DNA of 64,000 nucleotides from Rhodoferax sp. (GTDB lineage: Bacteria > Pseudomonadota > Gammaproteobacteria > Burkholderiales > Burkholderiaceae_C): NCBI GenBank assembly GCA_024236015.1, contig JACKLK010000011.1, positions 1 through 64,000 of the forward strand, read 5' to 3'. Made by a program: the position numbers and the translations under genes. How positions within the stretch are numbered: position 1 is the stretch's first letter; each line of letters begins with the position of its first letter. Below are positions 24,893 through 33,182 of the stretch, one piece after another. The notes under the pieces are model-generated. The model saw only the letters and a list, made by a program, of their open reading frames with translations, did not search any database and was not told the DNA's origin.

Positions 24893-26413
24893 TCATGGCG
24901 TCCACCGTTCGTTCTGGGCGCTCATGCGCTTGATCTCCTCGATCTTCAGCCTGACACCCAGGTAGAAGATCGAGCTGGCCTTGACCTTTCGCATGCCAGG
25001 GATCGCGCTCATGCGTTCGGCCCAGGTGCGCATCGCCATGGCGTGCTGGCCGCGCGCCTTGATCCAGTGGGCGAAGCTCGTGTACAGCAACCCCGCCTTG
25101 GTTCGTTCGTCCAGCACATCGCGCTCGCAACATTCCTCGAACCACTGGACGACGTCGTCGTTCGCGACCATGTACTCAGCGGACGCGGCCTGCACTGATG
25201 CGGGGATGCCTAGTCCGTCGCTGTACCAGGCGACTGCGCCACGCACGGCCCAGGCCATGATGGCGGGTGCCTCTGCCTGGAGCTTTTCAGCCAGACGCAT
25301 GTCGCGCTTCTTGCCGGAGAACGTGGCGTTGAACGGGACCAGCACGATGCGTCTGGCCATCGCGGCGTCGCCGCCCTGGATCCGCGGCCGGTAGTTGCCG
25401 ACCATGACGTGCTTCTGGGTCAGGGCGAACTCGAAGAAGTCCTGTCGCATGTAGCGCGCAGTGATTGTGGCGTCGCCGGTCAACTCCTTTACCCGGCTCT
25501 CGTTGAGGTGCTGCCCTTCGTCGAGCTCCGAGCTGATGGCAAGGCGCTTGCGGTGCAGCTGCGCAATCTCTGTTGGATGTCGATCACCGTTCGAGCGCAT
25601 CAGTACGCTGGCCGGCAACTTCATCGCATAGGTTCCGAGCATCCACTGGATCACATCCCAGAAGGTGGACTTGCCGTTGGCGCCCAGGCCGAACATGAAG
25701 AACAGCTTTTGCTCACGGCGTTCAGCCGTCATCGTGTACCCGACCGTCCGCTGCATGAACTCGATCATGGTCCTGTCGGCGTCGAACACGTCGCGAAGGA
25801 ACGCCGACCACACCGGGCACTTCTGGCGTGGGTCGGGTGACACTCGCGTCAGTTGCGTGACCCTGTCGCCGGCGCGCTCGCGTAGTTTTCCTGTCTGCAG
25901 GTCGACCAGGCCGGCCGGCGTGTTGAGCATGTGCGGATCGCGGTCGTAGGCGTCGACAGGCGTGATGATCTTGGGATCTGCCTGCAGCAGCTGCACGACG
26001 CTGTTGACGGACTTGGCACTGGCAAGTCGCTTTTGCTCGCGCCGATCGCTGGCTTCGAGCGCGTGAACACGCACGATGGAGCGAGTCCATTGGTATCGGA
26101 CCATCATCACGTCGCTGGCCCAATGCGTGCCGACATCGGTCATCCAACCCATACCCGGGACAAAGCTCAATTCGTGGTGGTGCTGATCCGCTACGTCCTG
26201 CGCGATCGCATCCTCGGATCCCTCGGGCGGAGGCATCGGTGCGTCTTCTTGCTCGGCCTGCGCCTGGTCGAGTGCGGACGTTTGCACGATCTTCAGTCGT
26301 GGCTTGCGTTTGCCCGGGGTATCCTCGACGGGCTTCGCGTCCTTCACCTGTTTGCGCACCTCGTCCAGGCCGGCCGCGCGCGCCAGGTCATTGAAGTCTG
26401 TCGGCTCGGTCAC
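24893..26413 (-). CDS. P4/D5-type primase-helicase C-terminal protein
   Basis: A 506-residue SF3 helicase of the phage/plasmid primase P4 family. The D5 N-terminal region (TPAGLVDLQTGKLRERAGD) is followed by Walker A FGLGANGKST, Walker B-like KRLAISSELDEG and the sensor MVGNYRPRI, then a C-terminal winged-helix region. The partner Toprim domain is encoded separately upstream. The GTG start overlaps the Toprim stop (GTGA), so I prefer it over a longer frame that would run through that gene. It should unwind element B DNA for autonomous replication. Confidence 0.87.
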   Translation of the reverse strand: MTEPTDFNDLARAAGLDEVRKQVKDAKPVEDTPGKRKPRLKIVQTSALDQAQAEQEDAPMPPPEGSEDAIAQDVADQHHHELSFVPGMGWMTDVGTHWASDVMMVRYQWTRSIVRVHALEASDRREQKRLASAKSVNSVVQLLQADPKIITPVDAYDRDPHMLNTPAGLVDLQTGKLRERAGDRVTQLTRVSPDPRQKCPVWSAFLRDVFDADRTMIEFMQRTVGYTMTAERREQKLFFMFGLGANGKSTFWDVIQWMLGTYAMKLPASVLMRSNGDRHPTEIAQLHRKRLAISSELDEGQHLNESRVKELTGDATITARYMRQDFFEFALTQKHVMVGNYRPRIQGGDAAMARRIVLVPFNATFSGKKRDMRLAEKLQAEAPAIMAWAVRGAVAWYSDGLGIPASVQAASAEYMVANDDVVQWFEECCERDVLDERTKAGLLYTSFAHWIKARGQHAMAMRTWAERMSAIPGMRKVKASSIFYLGVRLKIEEIKRMSAQNERWTP

Positions 26414-27231
26414 ACGACACCACCTGAGAACTGCGGCACCGCCAGATATCCGCCTACCGCCTGCGCGGCAGCCAGCGCATGCGTAAGGCCGGGATTGCCA
26501 GGTGTGGCCCGGTCGTCGTCGGCGCACACCACCAATCGCAGCCGTGGGTACTTCTGGCGCAGCGCGAGTGCCACGGGCAGCAAATTGCCGCAGCTGAAAC
26601 ACACGGCCACGGCGTTGCCGGTGGCCTGGCGCAGCGTGCTCGCGGTCGCCAGGCCCTCGGCGATCAGGATCTGGGCCAGAGGCCTGCCGATCGAGAAGTA
26701 GCTGCCGGAGATCCGACCGCCGGTCAAGAACCTCTTGGTGCCATCGGCTCCAATGAATTGAATCGTCTGGATCACGCCGGCGGAGTCACGCGCCGGAACC
26801 AGCAGCATGTCGCGCAGTTGCCGCAGGCCATAGCACGGGACGCACTTGGTCTGCAGGTACGGGTGCGCATTCGTCGCTGGCCGGGCACGCGCCCATAGCT
26901 TCGCGGCTTTGGCCCGCGCAGCCTCCTGCACGGCTGCCTCTGCGGCCGCACGGGCCGTATGCATGGCTTGGGTCTGCCGCCGGATCTCGGCACGCTCTGC
27001 GGCCGTCTGCGGGGTATTGCTGGTCATACGCCAGTGGTGCAGGGCGCCGGTCTTCCACGACCCGAACGCAGCGAACTGGACCGGGCGCTCGTGCCACACC
27101 ACCCACCCGTTGGTGCTGCCTGCCTTGTCGCCCACGGGTCGGTATCGCACGACCTTGCCCTCGATCAGCTCGATCGGCTTGACCGGCTCGAGGCCGGCCG
27201 CGCGCATGGCGTCCAACAGTGATTGATTCAT
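26410..27231 (-). CDS. Toprim-domain primase subunit
   Basis: A 273-residue protein. Residues about 95-170 hold a DUF7146-like linker (HPYLQTKCVPCYGLRQLRDM), followed by Toprim motifs: ILIAEGLATASTLRQATGN with the catalytic Glu, and LRLVVCADDDRATPGN with the acidic cluster. With the D5 helicase it makes up a split version of a P4 alpha-like primase-helicase. An Ala/Arg-rich helix lies near residues 80-110. Start and stop overlap the flanking genes by ATGA and GTGA, so the three are one translational unit. Confidence 0.85.
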   Translation of the reverse strand: MNQSLLDAMRAAGLEPVKPIELIEGKVVRYRPVGDKAGSTNGWVVWHERPVQFAAFGSWKTGALHHWRMTSNTPQTAAERAEIRRQTQAMHTARAAAEAAVQEAARAKAAKLWARARPATNAHPYLQTKCVPCYGLRQLRDMLLVPARDSAGVIQTIQFIGADGTKRFLTGGRISGSYFSIGRPLAQILIAEGLATASTLRQATGNAVAVCFSCGNLLPVALALRQKYPRLRLVVCADDDRATPGNPGLTHALAAAQAVGGYLAVPQFSGGVV

Positions 27232-27428
27232 GCGGACTTGGCCTGCTTTGCCAGGAACGCATCGACTTCATCGAGATCGAAGACCGTGGTGCCGGGGCCA
27301 ATCTTGAAAGGCTGCGGCAGCCGGCCCTCTTTGGCCCACCGCCACACCGTGGCCGGGCTGATGGGAAGGTAGCCCGGTTTGCCGGGCCGGCTGGCCAACT
27401 GATTGGGTCTTGCAACGCGCATTGCCAT
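27228..27428 (-). CDS. AlpA-family regulator of element B
   Basis: A 66-residue HTH protein with the same layout as element A's AlpA: SPATVWRWAKEGRLPQPFKI, then FDLDEVDAFLAKQ. The ATG was chosen because a GGAG lies 9 bases upstream; upstream in-frame ATGs are too close to it. It is the first gene after a terminator, so it likely has its own promoter and drives the Toprim and helicase genes. Confidence 0.85.
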   Translation of the reverse strand: MAMRVARPNQLASRPGKPGYLPISPATVWRWAKEGRLPQPFKIGPGTTVFDLDEVDAFLAKQAKSA

Positions 27429-27492
27429 TCTCATCATCTCCAACGCCGCACCATGCAGCATCAGGGGTGATCATGCGCACCGGCACCGCAAC

Positions 27493-27527
27493 AAAAAACC
27501 CCGAAGTTCTCGCGAAATTCGGGGTTT
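27493..27527 (-). terminator. Intrinsic terminator (minus strand)
   Basis: Stem AAACCCCGAA with TTCGGGGTTT, with a run of A on the + strand that gives a U-tract on the minus-strand transcript. It ends the three-gene block starting at 28743. Confidence 0.85.
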
Positions 27528-27545
27528 CAAGTTGCGGGTATGGGG

Positions 27546-27974
27546 CTATGGCGGAGCCTTCGGCGGCCTTGGCTTGGCCAGATGGCGTAGCACCCAGTCC
27601 TCGACCTCACTCGCAGTCAAGCCGAGCCGGCTCGCGGCTTCCTGGTAGCCCTCCTTCGTTCGAGGCAAGCGTGCCCGGCCCCGCGCGAGTGCGAACATCT
27701 GCACAAGATCCGGTCTGGCCAGCGCCAGGCGTTTGCGCTTGAGCTGCGATCCGCCTTTCACATCGGGTACACCGAATGCTTCGCCCAAACTGCGAGGCGC
27801 CGGGCTGTTCCGCTCGACCCCGGGGTAGTACGCACCCCCAGGCTTGCCATCGGTGAAGTGCCGCCAGCAAGCGTCGATCTGGCGCAGCACGGCCATGGGG
27901 ACCGGCTGCCGGCGCGCCAGGCAGTCCGACAAGGCCTGCAGGGCGGCGTACCCCTTGCTGTGCTGCTCCGCCAT
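27546..27974 (-). CDS. Hypothetical protein, element B early block
   Basis: A 142-residue protein (MAEQHSKGYAALQALSDCLA). Its C-terminal part reads like a helix-turn-helix (RTKEGYQEAASRLGLTASEVEDWVL). The start overlaps the stop of the previous gene by one base and a GGGAAAGAG stretch precedes it. It may bind DNA; family not recognised. Confidence 0.65.
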   Translation of the reverse strand: MAEQHSKGYAALQALSDCLARRQPVPMAVLRQIDACWRHFTDGKPGGAYYPGVERNSPAPRSLGEAFGVPDVKGGSQLKRKRLALARPDLVQMFALARGRARLPRTKEGYQEAASRLGLTASEVEDWVLRHLAKPRPPKAPP

Positions 27975-28231
27975 TACTCTTTCCCTTTCGCGGCAGCCAC
28001 CAGCGTAGAGATCGATTCGCTCAGGTGGTGGGCCCGACCGCCGTCGTTGCACAACATTTCCCGCATGCCGGTGAGAAGCCCCTGCAGCTCGATGATCTCC
28101 TGGTCGATGTAGTTCGGAACGCGCGCAATGGCGAGATTGGCCAGCTCCTGCAGCATCATGATGCGCTCGAACAAGCGATGCGCTTCGGTCTCGATCTGCT
28201 CCAGGTTCAACGCTTTGACGGTCTCGATCAT
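27974..28231 (-). CDS. Small hypothetical protein, element B
   Basis: An 85-residue, largely helical protein (MIETVKALNLEQIETEAHRL) with several Met residues in the middle helix. It is coupled by ATGA to the previous gene and by a one-base overlap to the next. Not recognised. Confidence 0.65.
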   Translation of the reverse strand: MIETVKALNLEQIETEAHRLFERIMMLQELANLAIARVPNYIDQEIIELQGLLTGMREMLCNDGGRAHHLSESISTLVAAAKGKE

Positions 28232-28743
28232 GACTGAATCCTCCCGACGTTGGTCATCACGCGCAGCGCACCGATCGCGTCGAGCGCCTTGTTCGCCAGG
28301 TCGTAGGCCTGCTCTGTGGTGCCGGACCGGGTGTGCATCTCCATCGTGGCCATGAGCAGGTACGACATGGCTTGGCGCGAGTAGTGCGCCAGGTCTTTCG
28401 CGCCAGTGCAAGCGGGAGACAGGTGGCAATTTGTCACCTGTCGCGCCTGGGATGGTGCCGCGTCCTTCGGCGCATCCGACGTCGGCTGATATGCGTCGCG
28501 CATCACTGTCGAGACAAACTCCTCCAACCAGGTCTTGGACAGCCGCTCCTCCAGGAGCTGGGCCAGCCGGTATTCGGTTGTCGGCATCTTGTCATCGACA
28601 TCGCCCTCGTCTGGCGGTGCGAGCTCGCGCGTAAGCTGCGTTGCCAGGGCAAGTTGCTTGTCGTGCTCGTCTCTCAGCGTTTCGAGCACCAGGTCGATGC
28701 TGGCGCCCCTGTTCGCCGATGTTGTAGATTCAACGGTAGCCAT
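28228..28743 (-). CDS. Hypothetical protein, first gene after the integrase
   Basis: A 171-residue acidic, helical protein (IDLVLETLRDEHDKQLALAT) with a C-terminal helix (EQAYDLANKALDAIGALR). A clear AAGGAG site lies 7 bases before the ATG, so I reject the longer frame. It heads the three-gene block. Not recognised. Confidence 0.7.
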   Translation of the reverse strand: MATVESTTSANRGASIDLVLETLRDEHDKQLALATQLTRELAPPDEGDVDDKMPTTEYRLAQLLEERLSKTWLEEFVSTVMRDAYQPTSDAPKDAAPSQARQVTNCHLSPACTGAKDLAHYSRQAMSYLLMATMEMHTRSGTTEQAYDLANKALDAIGALRVMTNVGRIQS

Positions 28744-28846
28744 GGTCACTCCTTCGTAGTGATTGTGGTCAGGCGGGGCCGGTGGTAACAGCACCGACCC
28801 CGCCGCCTCTTGCCCCTGAAAAACCGCGCAGGGGCTTCGCGGTATC

Positions 28847-30061
28847 TCATGCACGCCGGTTGATCCGCACCACGTTCCCACTGGCCGGTGGTGTATCCAG
28901 GAACGCCGCCCAGTCGGCCATCAGCTGGCGTCGCTTGTCGAACAGATCCCCACGCCGGTATGCGGCCTCGGTGTCGTTGCCGATCGCGTGGGCCAGCGCC
29001 ATCTCACGGACTTCGCTCGGGTAGCCGGTGCGCTCGGCCGCCCAGTCGGTGAAGGTCGAGCGGAAACCATGGGGTACGGCCGTCAGGCCGAGCCGGCGCA
29101 TCAACGCGGTCATGGCCATGTCGCTGAGCGGCTTGCCCTCGCGACCGGGGAACAGCAGATCGACCTTGTCGAATCGGGGCAATGCCTCCAGCAGCTCCAG
29201 TGCCTGGTCGCTGAGCGGTACACGATGTGCCCGGCCAGCCTTCATTCGCTCCTTGGGCAGCGTCCAGGTGGCCAGCTGCAGGTCGATCTCGCTCCAGCTG
29301 GCCATGCGTGCCTCGCCAGAGCGGCATGCGGTGAGGATCACGAACTCCAGTGCCCTGGCGCTGGTGCCAGGCACACCGCGCAGGCGCCGCATGAAGTCGT
29401 GCATGGCGTCGACCGGCATCGCCTCGAACGACTCGCGCTGGTTGACCTTGGAGGGCTTCGGAAGCACCTGGTCGAGGTTGCCCCGCCAGCGGGCCGGGTT
29501 CTCTTTGCTGCGGTAGTTGCGCGCTGCAGCCCACGACAGGACCAGCTCGATGCGGTTGCGCACGCGCACCATGGTCTCGTTCTTCGTCGTCCAGTGCGGC
29601 TCTATCACCCTGATGACGTCGGAGATCTCGACGTCGCGCACGTGTTTGTTGCCGAACACCGGATACACGTAGGTCTCCAGTGTGTTGCGCCACTGCTGGC
29701 CGTGCTTGACATTCTTCCAGCCGGCCTCGTGGCCGGCGATGTAGGACAGAGCACATCGCTCGAAGGTCCATTCAATGGTCGACTGCTTGGCGCGCTTGGC
29801 CGCGACAGGGTCTACGCCGGCGCGGATCGTGTTCAGTGTCTCGCGCGCCCGCTCGATCGCGCCGGCGAGGGTGACGGCGGGGTATGGCCCCAGGCCCATG
29901 TCGCTGCGCCTGGTGCCGATCGTCGTGCGCAAGATCCACGACTTCGCGCCGGTCTTGCTGATGTACAGGGCTAGGCCGGGGACCGTTCCTACGGGGTGCA
30001 GCTTGGCCTCGGTCAGGCGCTTGACATCGAGCGCCGTGAGTGCTTTCGCGATCTTGGGCAT
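28847..30061 (-). CDS. Tyrosine recombinase (P4/DUF4102-type integrase) of element B
   Basis: A 404-residue integrase with the same architecture as the element A enzyme: an N-terminal DUF4102 domain (KSWILRTTIGTRRSDMGLG), a core-binding region, and a catalytic domain with TACRSGEAR, HGFRSTF, LAHAIGND and the nucleophile Tyr in TEAAYRRGD. Its start lies 177 bases from the tRNA-Ser 3' end and it reads away from it, the usual arrangement for tRNA-targeting integrases. It should catalyse recombination between the att cores. Confidence 0.94.
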   Translation of the reverse strand: MPKIAKALTALDVKRLTEAKLHPVGTVPGLALYISKTGAKSWILRTTIGTRRSDMGLGPYPAVTLAGAIERARETLNTIRAGVDPVAAKRAKQSTIEWTFERCALSYIAGHEAGWKNVKHGQQWRNTLETYVYPVFGNKHVRDVEISDVIRVIEPHWTTKNETMVRVRNRIELVLSWAAARNYRSKENPARWRGNLDQVLPKPSKVNQRESFEAMPVDAMHDFMRRLRGVPGTSARALEFVILTACRSGEARMASWSEIDLQLATWTLPKERMKAGRAHRVPLSDQALELLEALPRFDKVDLLFPGREGKPLSDMAMTALMRRLGLTAVPHGFRSTFTDWAAERTGYPSEVREMALAHAIGNDTEAAYRRGDLFDKRRQLMADWAAFLDTPPASGNVVRINRRA

Positions 30062-30211
30062 GTTCGAATCTCACAAGCCGGTTTTTGTGGGGATAGTCCC
30101 GCGTTACCACCACTGTCCCCACAACGATTTTTGCGGTTGTTTGAGACAGCCTGAAATCACATGATTCGGACTATACAGGGAGATTCGGGATTTATGTGGG
30201 GATTTGAGGCG

Positions 30212-30236
30212 AAAAAAAACCGCCTGATAGGCGGTT
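30212..30236 (-). terminator. Terminator downstream of tRNA-Ser
   Basis: Stem AACCGCC with GGCGGTT, followed on the minus strand by an eight-base U-tract. It lies immediately after the tRNA CCA end on the element side of the core, partly within the 21 bases shared with the outer left att copy. Confidence 0.8.
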
Positions 30237-30251
30237 CTGGCGGAAGCTGTG
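30231..30251 (+). repeat. Right att site at the tRNA-Ser 3' end
   Basis: The 13-base core GGCGGAAGCTGTG (30239-30251) is the tRNA acceptor end read on the + strand. The extended 21 bases match 3380-3400 except at one position. Confidence 0.8.
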
Positions 30252-30327
30252 AGATTCGAACTCACGGAGGGTTTAACCCCTCGCCGGTTTTCAAGACCGG
30301 TGCCTTAAACCGCTCGGCCAAGCTTCC
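30238..30327 (-). tRNA. tRNA-Ser(UGA)
   Basis: A 90-nt class II tRNA with CCA encoded. The acceptor stem pairs GGAAGCT with AGCTTCC; the anticodon loop CTTGAAA gives UGA; a long variable arm follows, then the T-arm GTGAGTTCGAATCTCAC. It reads UCA codons and serves as the integration target of the adjacent elements; integration keeps the 3' end intact. Confidence 0.95.
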
Positions 30328-30339
30328 AATGCGGCGATT

Positions 30340-31043
<704 letters not shown>

Positions 31044-31047
<4 letters not shown>

Positions 31048-31775
31048 GATCGGAACAATCGGGAGTACTGGGTTTCGTGTTGGGCGGACAGGATGGCGAA
31101 CATCGGCGCGAATGCCTGGCGGCTGTCATCGTCGATGGCAAGGGCCTCGGTCACGGCCTGCGGGATGGCCTGCACCAGCTCGGCCAGGATACGCTGGCCT
31201 GCGCTCTGGCCCAGTGGCACGGCCTTGACCGCGGCCTGCACCATGTTCTCGGCCCAGCCGAAGGCGAAGCTGTGCAGGCTGGCGGCAGCGGGCGCGCCGG
31301 TGAACGACGCTGCCAGCGCGAACGCGACCGGGTAACTGGGTGATGCGCAGATGCGGGTCAGGGCGATTCGATCGGCATTGCCGGCATGCTGGTGGCGCAA
31401 CCAGTCCATCAGCGAGCGGCCCATCTGTTCGGTCTGCAGCCGCAGTTCGCTGGATTCGCGGGTATGCAGCACCCAGTCGTTGAGTGCGTTCACGCGCGCG
31501 TGGTCAGGTACCCGCCAGGCTGCGATGGCCTGGGCCACCAGGGCCATGTCGCCACGCGCCTGGACCAGGTGCAACTGGTCGCGCAGCCATGCGCCGACCG
31601 CGTCGGTGCCGCGCAAGTCGATGCGTTCGATGGCCGACTCCAGCACCTCGGAATACGAGAAGCCGCCGATCGGCAGCGCCGGCGAGGCCAGCCACATCAG
31701 CTGCAGCAGGTCGGCCGCGTCCGTGGTTGCGCGACCGTCGATGGGCGGGGCGTGCGCCACGGGCATGCCGATCAT
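31044..31775 (-). CDS. ureF: Urease accessory protein UreF
   Basis: A 243-residue all-helical chaperone that bridges UreD and UreG and gates GTP hydrolysis during nickel insertion. The family signature LMWLASPALPIGGFSYSEVL is near the N-terminus, with WVLHTRESSELRLQTEQMG in the middle. It is coupled to ureE and ureG by ATGA overlaps on both sides. Confidence 0.96.
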
Positions 31776-32383
31776 CGGTGTCGATGCCCGTGTTCGTGAC
31801 CATGACCATGGTCATGGTCATCACGATGCGTATGTGCGTGATCATGCCCGGCATCGTGCGTGTGGTCATGGCTGCCACCCGACGCGTGATCATGGGCATG
31901 CGCATGTCCGTGGTCATGCCCATGCCCATGCGCTGAATAGGCCCCCCCCTCGGGTTCGAATGCCAGCGTGTCCTCGCGCACGATCAGGTGCATCGCTCGC
32001 AACATGTCGGCCAGCACATGGTCGGGCTCGATCTTCAGGTGATCGGGCTGCAGTTCGATCGGCACATGGCGGTTGCCGAGGTGGTAGGCGGCGCGGGTCA
32101 GGTCGAACGGGCTTCCGTGTTGCGGGCAGTGGCTGATGTGCAGCACCTGCTGCGGCGCGGCCAGCACGCGTACCAGCGAGCCGTCCTCGACCACCAGCAC
32201 GTCGCCGCCGCGCACCACGCTGCCGCGCGGCAGGAACACGCCGATGCGCCGGCCGCTGGAATCGACACCGTCGAAGCGGCTCTTCTGGCGCACGTCCCAG
32301 TCCAGTTCCAGCGTCGGCGCGCGCTTGAGCAACACCGGGGCGAGGCCGGCACCTTGGGGCATGATCTTGTTGGCGGTCAGCAT
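31772..32383 (-). CDS. ureE: Urease nickel metallochaperone UreE with His-rich tail
   Basis: A 203-residue nickel carrier. The N-terminal peptide-binding domain (GRRIGVFLPRGSVVRGGDVL) and the metal-binding domain (AAYHLGNRHVPIEL, with the conserved interface His) are intact. The last ~55 residues consist almost only of His, Asp, Gly, Ala and Thr (HGHGHDHGHAHAHDHA and further repeats), giving more than 25 histidines. Such tails bind several nickel ions and may store the metal. It heads the ureEFG block and is transcribed away from the toxin-antitoxin pair. Confidence 0.96.
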   Translation of the reverse strand: MLTANKIMPQGAGLAPVLLKRAPTLELDWDVRQKSRFDGVDSSGRRIGVFLPRGSVVRGGDVLVVEDGSLVRVLAAPQQVLHISHCPQHGSPFDLTRAAYHLGNRHVPIELQPDHLKIEPDHVLADMLRAMHLIVREDTLAFEPEGGAYSAHGHGHDHGHAHAHDHASGGSHDHTHDAGHDHAHTHRDDHDHGHGHEHGHRHR

Positions 32384-32420
32384 GGTCGGAAGGGTTGATT
32401 CACTGGTGGGATGGCGATAA

Positions 32421-32436
32421 TATAACGTTCGTTATA
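32421..32436 (+). promoter_or_regulatory. Palindromic operator of the AbrB/Doc pair
   Basis: TATAACG and CGTTATA flank a TT centre, 18 bases before the antitoxin ATG. It is AT-rich in a GC-rich region and overlaps TATAAC-like promoter elements. AbrB-fold antitoxins usually bind such a site to repress their own operon. Confidence 0.7.
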
Positions 32437-32453
32437 ACCTGATCGAAATCACC

Positions 32454-32678
32454 ATGTCGACGCTCAAGCTCACCCAGATCGGAAACTCCGTCGGAGTCAT
32501 TCTCCCCAAGGAACTGCTGGCACGACTCAAAGTGGAGAAAGGCGACAGCCTGTTCTGGACCGAGTCGGCCAACGGCGTGACGTTGACGCCGTACGACCCG
32601 GAAGTCGAGGCCCAGTTGGAGGAAGGCCGGGCATTCATGCGGGAGTACCGTGACACGTTTCACCAACTCGCCAAGTGA
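32454..32678 (+). CDS. AbrB/MazE-fold antitoxin
   Basis: A 74-residue swapped-hairpin AbrB antitoxin: LKLTQIGNSVGVILPKELL is the DNA-binding signature. The C-terminal tail (EEGRAFMREYRDTFHQLA) should wrap the toxin. It precedes a Doc-family toxin, a known AbrB-Doc pairing. Together they sit on the + strand inside the urease gene cluster and split it. Confidence 0.88.
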   Translation: MSTLKLTQIGNSVGVILPKELLARLKVEKGDSLFWTESANGVTLTPYDPEVEAQLEEGRAFMREYRDTFHQLAK

Positions 32679-32753
32679 TGCGCAGGGTCGCTCCACGGGC
32701 ACACGGCGACGCATGACCCTCGCGCGCACGATGGCGTGGTAGCCAGGAAGACC

Positions 32754-33152
32754 ATGACGATGTCAGCAAGACAATGGCGCTGGGTCGACAAGCGGGTCTT
32801 GTTGCTGTTGCATGACGAGAGTCTTGCCGAGCATGGCGGTGCCAGCGGTTTGCGCGACGCAGGCTTGCTCGATTCGGCGCTGGCAAGACCATTGAATCTC
32901 GCGCTGTACGAGTCGCCGGACGTGGCGCAATTGGCAGCGGCGTGCGGGGTCGGGCACGCGCGCAATCATCCGTTCGTCGACGGCAACAAGCGCGCGGCCT
33001 TTCTTGCGGTGGGCTTGTTCCTGGCACGCAACGGCTATCGGCTGGTCGCAACCCAGGTGGATGCCACGCTGACCATGCTCGGTGTCGCTGCGGGCGATAT
33101 CGCGGAAGACACGTTTGCCCTTTGGCTGCGAGACCATATCCAGCCTGTTTGA
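32754..33152 (+). CDS. doc: Doc-family (Fic fold) toxin
   Basis: A 132-residue death-on-curing protein. The Fic/Doc core motif HPFVDGNKRAAF contains the catalytic His, Asp and Lys/Arg. Doc of phage P1 phosphorylates EF-Tu and stops translation. Its length fits the family (about 126). Of several possible starts I chose the ATG with AGGAAG upstream. It follows the antitoxin by 75 bases and ends 30 bases from the convergent ureC stop. Confidence 0.87.
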   Translation: MTMSARQWRWVDKRVLLLLHDESLAEHGGASGLRDAGLLDSALARPLNLALYESPDVAQLAAACGVGHARNHPFVDGNKRAAFLAVGLFLARNGYRLVATQVDATLTMLGVAAGDIAEDTFALWLRDHIQPV

Positions 33153-33182
33153 CGCCGGCGATCGCCGACACGGGCAACCATT

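Larger units (their letters stand above)
21060..30251 (-). mobile_element. Element B: tRNA-Ser-integrated satellite with a capsid gene
   Basis: The element is bounded by the middle att core and the tRNA-Ser 3' end. Nearly all genes read on the minus strand: integrase, three coupled small genes, a terminator, AlpA, Toprim, D5-type helicase, a large palindrome, three small genes, an HK97 capsid protein and an HNH/P-loop protein. Portal, terminase, protease and tail genes are absent. Gene content is like a satellite that remodels or supplies capsids for itself. Confidence 0.78.

Noticed and set aside
24453..25145. Minus-strand frame running through the large palindrome
   Set aside because: It overlaps the 3' end of the D5 helicase in another frame, has low-complexity composition and no ribosome site.
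28744..28881. N-terminal extension of the 171-residue gene toward the integrase
   Set aside because: A strong AAGGAG site and family-like composition begin at 28743. The extension lacks a ribosome site and runs into the integrase gene.
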